Positions 60,062-64,000 of a DNA stretch of 64,000 bases are shown piece after piece (within the stretch, counting starts at the first letter, position 1; the number at the start of each line of letters is the position of its first letter). The translations under genes were made by a program, and so were the position numbers. The notes beneath the pieces were generated by a model. The model was not told where the DNA came from. It saw only the letters and a program-made list of their open reading frames with translations, and did not search any database. This DNA comes from Leptolyngbya sp. NIES-3755 (GTDB taxonomy: Bacteria; Cyanobacteriota; Cyanobacteriia; Leptolyngbyales; Leptolyngbyaceae): NCBI GenBank assembly GCA_001548435.1, contig AP017308.1:4969030-5033029 (forward strand), written 5' to 3'.

Positions 60062-62821
60062 GTGTCTCCCGCTTTTCGAGCTTCCCAAACGGGAATACTA
60101 CGTCAAGCATTTCGATCGCAGTTTAGCCAAAGTCAATACAGTATGTCTTCGCCACTACCCATTCAAAACCCGCTGACCCCTTCTACTTTCAGCGGAACCG
60201 TTGATACCACGACTCGAACCATTGCCTATCAACTCAATCTCACCAGCTTCCAAAGTGCCTCGGTAAACTTGTCACTAACAGGTCTCTCTGGCGATGCGAA
60301 TTTGCGTGTGATTCAAGAACCGACCACTCCAACCGGGCAACGATCGCCAATTAAAGAATCAATCAATCAGGGCAAACTCTCCGAATCGATTCTGCTCAAC
60401 GATATTGGTCAAAGAATTTATACGATCGAAGTCACCCTGGGAGAGAACATGCCCAGTGCTGCATACACTCTGAATGTTGCTGTCAACGCCGATGCCAATT
60501 TGAACAACATTCTCTGGCGCTCTCCTTCTCAAGTCACGGGATGGAAAATAAACGGAGCAACGTTGTCAGGAGAAGCGAAATACCCCGATCAGCCCGCAAA
60601 CATGCAAATTCAAGGGATCGCTGATCTCAATGCCGATGGTGAAGATGACCTGATCTGGCGCGATGCCAATGACGGAAGAACCTACTACTGGCTGTTCAAA
60701 GGAGGAGAAGCGGTTGCGGGCGATCGAGTCTCTCAAAACGTCATTCCTCCAGATTGGCAAATCGCTGCCGTGAAGGACTTGGACGGAGATAATCAAGCCG
60801 ATATCGTTTGGCATAACGCCAATGGAGGTCAAGTTGCGATTTGGATGCTCCGAGATGGAATCGCAGTCAACGGAAGTCTTTTCACCGTAGGACCAGGCTG
60901 GAAACCTGTCGCTGCGGCTGACTTGAGCGGCGATTTAAGAGCCGACCTTGTGTTTCACAATCCGCTGAATGGGGGTGTCGCAATCTGGCAAATGAATGGC
61001 ATGGCGGTGATAAATGCAGCAAGTTACGGACCTGGATTAGAGTGGCGACCCCAATTTTTCGGTGATTTCAATGGCGATGGGAAAACCGACATCATGTTCC
61101 GGAATACATTCTCCGGTACGGCTGCATTCTGGTTGATGAACGGAGTGAGCGTTGACTTTGGGTGGACAACTCCTTCCGTTACACCAGACTGGCAAGTTGA
61201 AGCCCTCGGTAACTTTGACGGATCTGCGAACAAGGGTAATAAAGACTTGCTCTGGCGCAACCGCAACTCTGGAGATTTAGTCGTTTGGTTGATGAACGAT
61301 ACCGGACGCGGTTTTGCCAGCGGCGGCGGATTTGTCACGCAATCAGGACAAAACTACAACCGAGGAACAGGTTGGACGATCGCAGGTGTGGGTGACTTCA
61401 ATAGCGATGGCAAGGAAGACATTCTCTACCGCAACGCAACCGATGGAAGTCAAGAAATTCTGCTGATGAATGGCTCTACCATTACAGGTAAAGGTCCATT
61501 GAAAGCGCAAGCGGGCAGTTGGCAAGTTCAAGGTCTGATGAAGCGAGAAGTGAAAAGCGATCCGTTTGAGATTAGTGGACGTTCTGCAACGGGTGACTTC
61601 TTCTCAGCAACTGCATTTGATCTTGGACTGTTGGATGGAACTGGAAGCTATACCGATCGCGTTTCCCCCAGAAATGCCGATTTCTTCAAGTTCAATCTCG
61701 CAACCGAATCGAACGTCACTCTCAGTGTCGCTCAGTCAGGCGTAACTTTAGAACTGTTCCGAATTCAGCAAAACGGGTCACTGAGCAGTGCCGTTCCGAT
61801 TAGTCCTGAGATGCTGTTGAGTGGTGGTGCTTATGCCATCAAAGTTTCTACTACAAATCAAGCGAATCTGACTTACACGCTGAGTGCGACAGGTAGACCC
61901 AAGGTGACTGATGTAACCAGCGCTGAGTTTTCACTGGTGAGTAATTCGCTCACGCTGACTCCATCCAGTACGCCAGATGGTAAAAATACCGTGACGGCGC
62001 GATTCCGAGTCACCAATAGAAGTTCGACCACGCTGACCAATCTCGAAGTTGGTTTCCGGATGTCTCGTGACGGACAGATCTCGCTCACGCCTTCAGATCC
62101 GCTTCTGGCGATCGAGGGTGCAACCTCAAATATTTACACCTTGGCAACCCCGCTGGCGGCAGGAGCAACCAGTGAATTGCTCACCGTGACGTTACGTTTA
62201 CCGGATACCAAGGCTGGATTCTGGTTTGTGGACGGTAACTATACGGTCGGTATGGTGGTCGATCCGAATGGCAAACTGACCGAGAGCAACGAGAACGACA
62301 ACTTTAACGTGGCATTAGGTCGCGACAAGGCAGACTTAGCGATCGCTGGAACCGAAACGATCGAACTGGTTGGAATGAACTTTACCGCGAATGGAACGTT
62401 TGCAGCGGGTCAGCGGATGACGGCTTCCTTTACAGTGGCGAACCTTGGAAATCGTGCCTTCCCTGACTCGACTGCCTTGCCAATTCGGTTTGTTCTGTCG
62501 TCGGATACCACGATCGATGGCAATGATCCTCTGGTCGGGGTCAGACGTGCAGGCTCAACTGGCGCATTTGGAGCGCTAATCAATATCTTGCCAACAAACA
62601 ATCCGAGTGTGCTGCTTGGGAAAGAAACGAAAACGTTCCAGCTTGAATTTGAACTTCCCGATGCGGATTCGAGCATCTGGAGCGAGAATCGACCCTTCTA
62701 TTTATCGGCTTGGATTGATCCAGACGGAAGCCAAGACCGAGAGGCAGATGCGACAAACAACAAGTTAGACGCAGCAACCATGAACGATACCCTCGGCAAG
62801 ATCTATCTGAGATTCAACTAA
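60062..62821 (+). CDS. Large FG-GAP/VCBS repeat protein with PPC and CARDB domains
   Basis: 919 residues (GTG start; ATG at 60143 is an alternative). Order: PPC-like domain (about 40-145), six FG-GAP/VCBS-type repeats (about 180-490) with DxDxD calcium loops (DLNADGEDDLIWRD, DLDGDNQADIVWHN, DFNGDGKTDIMFRN, DFNSDGKEDILYRN), a second PPC domain (about 510-620), then two CARDB-like domains (about 630-755 and 765-915, with NENDNFNVAL and EADATNNKLD). No signal peptide, so export would need a non-classical or type I route. Probably a surface protein with adhesive or binding function. Strong terminator after the stop. Confidence 0.8.
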   Translation: MSPAFRASQTGILRQAFRSQFSQSQYSMSSPLPIQNPLTPSTFSGTVDTTTRTIAYQLNLTSFQSASVNLSLTGLSGDANLRVIQEPTTPTGQRSPIKESINQGKLSESILLNDIGQRIYTIEVTLGENMPSAAYTLNVAVNADANLNNILWRSPSQVTGWKINGATLSGEAKYPDQPANMQIQGIADLNADGEDDLIWRDANDGRTYYWLFKGGEAVAGDRVSQNVIPPDWQIAAVKDLDGDNQADIVWHNANGGQVAIWMLRDGIAVNGSLFTVGPGWKPVAAADLSGDLRADLVFHNPLNGGVAIWQMNGMAVINAASYGPGLEWRPQFFGDFNGDGKTDIMFRNTFSGTAAFWLMNGVSVDFGWTTPSVTPDWQVEALGNFDGSANKGNKDLLWRNRNSGDLVVWLMNDTGRGFASGGGFVTQSGQNYNRGTGWTIAGVGDFNSDGKEDILYRNATDGSQEILLMNGSTITGKGPLKAQAGSWQVQGLMKREVKSDPFEISGRSATGDFFSATAFDLGLLDGTGSYTDRVSPRNADFFKFNLATESNVTLSVAQSGVTLELFRIQQNGSLSSAVPISPEMLLSGGAYAIKVSTTNQANLTYTLSATGRPKVTDVTSAEFSLVSNSLTLTPSSTPDGKNTVTARFRVTNRSSTTLTNLEVGFRMSRDGQISLTPSDPLLAIEGATSNIYTLATPLAAGATSELLTVTLRLPDTKAGFWFVDGNYTVGMVVDPNGKLTESNENDNFNVALGRDKADLAIAGTETIELVGMNFTANGTFAAGQRMTASFTVANLGNRAFPDSTALPIRFVLSSDTTIDGNDPLVGVRRAGSTGAFGALINILPTNNPSVLLGKETKTFQLEFELPDADSSIWSENRPFYLSAWIDPDGSQDREADATNNKLDAATMNDTLGKIYLRFN

Positions 62822-62844
62822 CTCTCAAACGATCGTGAATTAAG

Positions 62845-62874
62845 CAGGGACAGTTAAAAGCGTCCCTGTTTTTT
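62845..62874 (+). terminator. Terminator after the FG-GAP protein gene
   Basis: Perfect arms CAGGGAC (62845-62851) and GTCCCTG (62862-62868), loop 10 bases, followed by six T residues. The T-run overlaps the stop codon of the convergent amidase gene (62873-62875). Confidence 0.9.
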
Positions 62875-63781
62875 ATTCTTCTTGTGCGATCGCAGGTGTC
62901 GTACATTGCGTTGAAATATCGTTCGTTTTCGGGAAGGTCGCTAGAAGTTGCTCGAAGAATTGAGCATTAAAACTTCTGGGATCGCTACGTTGGCGCGATC
63001 GATCCACGAGTCGATGCGTCGTAATGCGATCGTTCGGAATTCCTGTTTTCGCCACTAACCAAGCAAGAGATTGATACTGAGCGCGAGTATATCCACTATG
63101 TCTAGCTCCATTTCCTCGTCCATCAGGTGGCGTGACTAGCGAAATGTGATAGGCAAAATTATTGACCGAAGCTGGAAAGACGGGATTGGTTTTGACCGCT
63201 TCGTTTCCTTTGTTGCCACTAAAGATGGAATTCCCTGCACCGAAAGCACGTCGATCGGGTGGAACAAGATAGACGATATTGCCGTTTTCACGAATTAGCG
63301 TGTGATAGCTAACTTGGTCATCATCGCGGGGGTGCGGAGTGCGGAAATAATTGATGGCGGAACTGCCTGAGCCAACTGTTTCATGCAAAACGATGATGGG
63401 ATCATTATCCACAGGACGACCTGACAAATCTTGGGTGAATCTTCGCCCGAAGTTGGAAGGATGAGCGATCGCGATTTCTTCCCTGGGTTGATAGGTCGAA
63501 TTAGGCGGTGACTCTAGGCGAAATCTGGTCAGAGGAGGCGTTCCTTGAATGGCAGGAAGGTTTCTCAGTCTACCGGGTCGTGGGATCGGCTTGAGCGCAC
63601 AGGCACTAGACAGGAGATCGCTGGCGTTGGCGACGTTTTGCTGAAAACTGATCAGTTGTTGGGGTTCCGAAGGTTTGATGCGAAGACCGTCGAGCCATTC
63701 GGCTTGTCCGGATTGAACAGCAATCAAAAATGTGGCGAATCCTGCTAGGACGATCGCAGAAACCTGAAAAAGCCTCTTCAT
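62873..63781 (-). CDS. N-acetylmuramoyl-L-alanine amidase (PGRP/Amidase_2 type), exported
   Basis: 302 residues. Signal peptide (VLAGFATFLIAVQSGQA). An uncharacterised region of about 110 residues precedes the Amidase_2 domain: PIIVLHETVGSGSSAINYF, HTLIRENGNIVYLVPP, then NFAYHISLVTPPDGRGN and ITTHRLVDRSRQRSDPRSF, with the zinc-binding His residues (LHET, THRLV) and the RSDPRSF tail. It cuts the lactyl-peptide bond of peptidoglycan, for wall turnover or defence against other cells. The stop lies within the T-run of the neighbour's terminator. Confidence 0.88.
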   Translation of the reverse strand: MKRLFQVSAIVLAGFATFLIAVQSGQAEWLDGLRIKPSEPQQLISFQQNVANASDLLSSACALKPIPRPGRLRNLPAIQGTPPLTRFRLESPPNSTYQPREEIAIAHPSNFGRRFTQDLSGRPVDNDPIIVLHETVGSGSSAINYFRTPHPRDDDQVSYHTLIRENGNIVYLVPPDRRAFGAGNSIFSGNKGNEAVKTNPVFPASVNNFAYHISLVTPPDGRGNGARHSGYTRAQYQSLAWLVAKTGIPNDRITTHRLVDRSRQRSDPRSFNAQFFEQLLATFPKTNDISTQCTTPAIAQEE

Positions 63782-63928
63782 GCGTTTGTAGAAATTGTCT
63801 CAGTGAAGGAAAGATGAACGTTCGTTATTGTGGAACAAGATAGAGTCTTTTCGAGATTAGTTCCAGAGAGAACTGAATCAAATACAGCGTGATTCAGTAT
63901 ACGTTGCGAAAAGAAAGTATGCAGAAAT

Positions 63929-64000
63929 TTATCGTTTTTCGAGTCTCGCAACTTTTTCTTCTAGCGCTTGAATACGATCGCGGGATTCAATTACTAACGT
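63929..64000 (-). CDS. 3' end of a gene cut by the window edge
   Basis: A minus-strand frame ends in TAA at 63929 and runs to the edge. The 23 residues visible (ending KVARLEKR) look like a Glu/Arg/Leu-rich coiled-coil C-terminus. The rest of the gene is outside the window, so the family cannot be named. Confidence 0.5.
   Translation of the reverse strand, partial: TLVIESRDRIQALEEKVARLEKR

Noticed and set aside
1-64000. CRISPR arrays, tRNA and rRNA genes
   Set aside because: No regularly spaced repeats and no cloverleaf or rRNA sequence found on reading through.

Overview
The window is chromosomal DNA from a cyanobacterium, probably a Leptolyngbya-like or other filamentous lineage; the genus cannot be fixed from the sequence alone. 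The evidence is a complete nblA (phycobilisome degradation), a group 3 SigF-type sigma factor, a glycine-tailed RRM RNA-binding protein, cyanobacterial-type ThyX, ThiE with the long N-terminal domain, the ftsQ-ftsZ pair, several DUF families common in cyanobacteria (DUF1517, DUF4168, DUF2288), and very frequent HIP1-type octamers (GCGATCGC and overlapping CGATCG). Gene density is high, strands alternate often, and no rRNA, tRNA, CRISPR array, prophage or intact insertion sequence was seen.

Layout. 0-2 kb: a DrmB-type (DUF1998) protein, probably the edge of a DISARM-like defence locus lying mostly outside the window. 2-3.6 kb: an alpha/beta hydrolase plus SnoaL-like operon behind a tandem 21-bp-spaced operator. 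3.8-5.4 kb: sigF divergent from an acidic helical protein, with three phased TGTGAT boxes between them. 5.4-10.7 kb: a minus-strand run of tspO-like, DUF4385, Ap4A phosphorylase and polyphosphate kinase 2 genes, then RNase T2 and a zinc-ribbon membrane protein. 10.8-17.2 kb: a regulator and a set of envelope or stress genes (lipoproteins, DUF2382/YsnF-like, BON, EcsC) with a decayed gene fragment. 17.2-23.7 kb: YjbQ, GerMN, ArsR, Gfo/Idh/MocA, CAP, SufE and a solitary DNA methyltransferase. 23.9-28.4 kb: nblA, rbp, rpsU, a VapBC pair behind hom, and pdhB.

28.5-37 kb: a SLOG-like protein, a GAF histidine kinase, DUF1517, thiE-thiS, a beta-helix protein with a SPOR-like tail, and a geranylgeranyl-reductase-family flavoprotein. 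37.4-42.6 kb: a signalling block (response regulator-kinase, 1001-residue multi-PAS kinase, small membrane protein). 42.6-49.7 kb: pentapeptide and LCP proteins, manC, toxin-antitoxin remnants, small secreted proteins and mtnA. 49.7-57 kb: moeA, the ftsQ-ftsZ pair, DUF4168/DUF2288 with overlapping start codons, YdcF, TPR and thyX. 57-64 kb: exbB-exbD, an orphan DUF433 antitoxin, a SAM methyltransferase, a candidate 23-codon gene, cobO, a large FG-GAP/CARDB protein and a PGRP-type amidase.

Most genes are housekeeping or common cyanobacterial accessory genes. The items most worth checking are the partial defence locus at the left edge, the phased operator arrays (about 3.6, 4.8 and 11.5 kb), the polyphosphate/Ap4A operon, the solitary methyltransferase in a HIP1-rich genome, the divergent gene pairs with touching start codons, the 12-bp inverted-repeat element near 37.6 kb, and the unlisted small reading frames at 19.0 and 59.2 kb.
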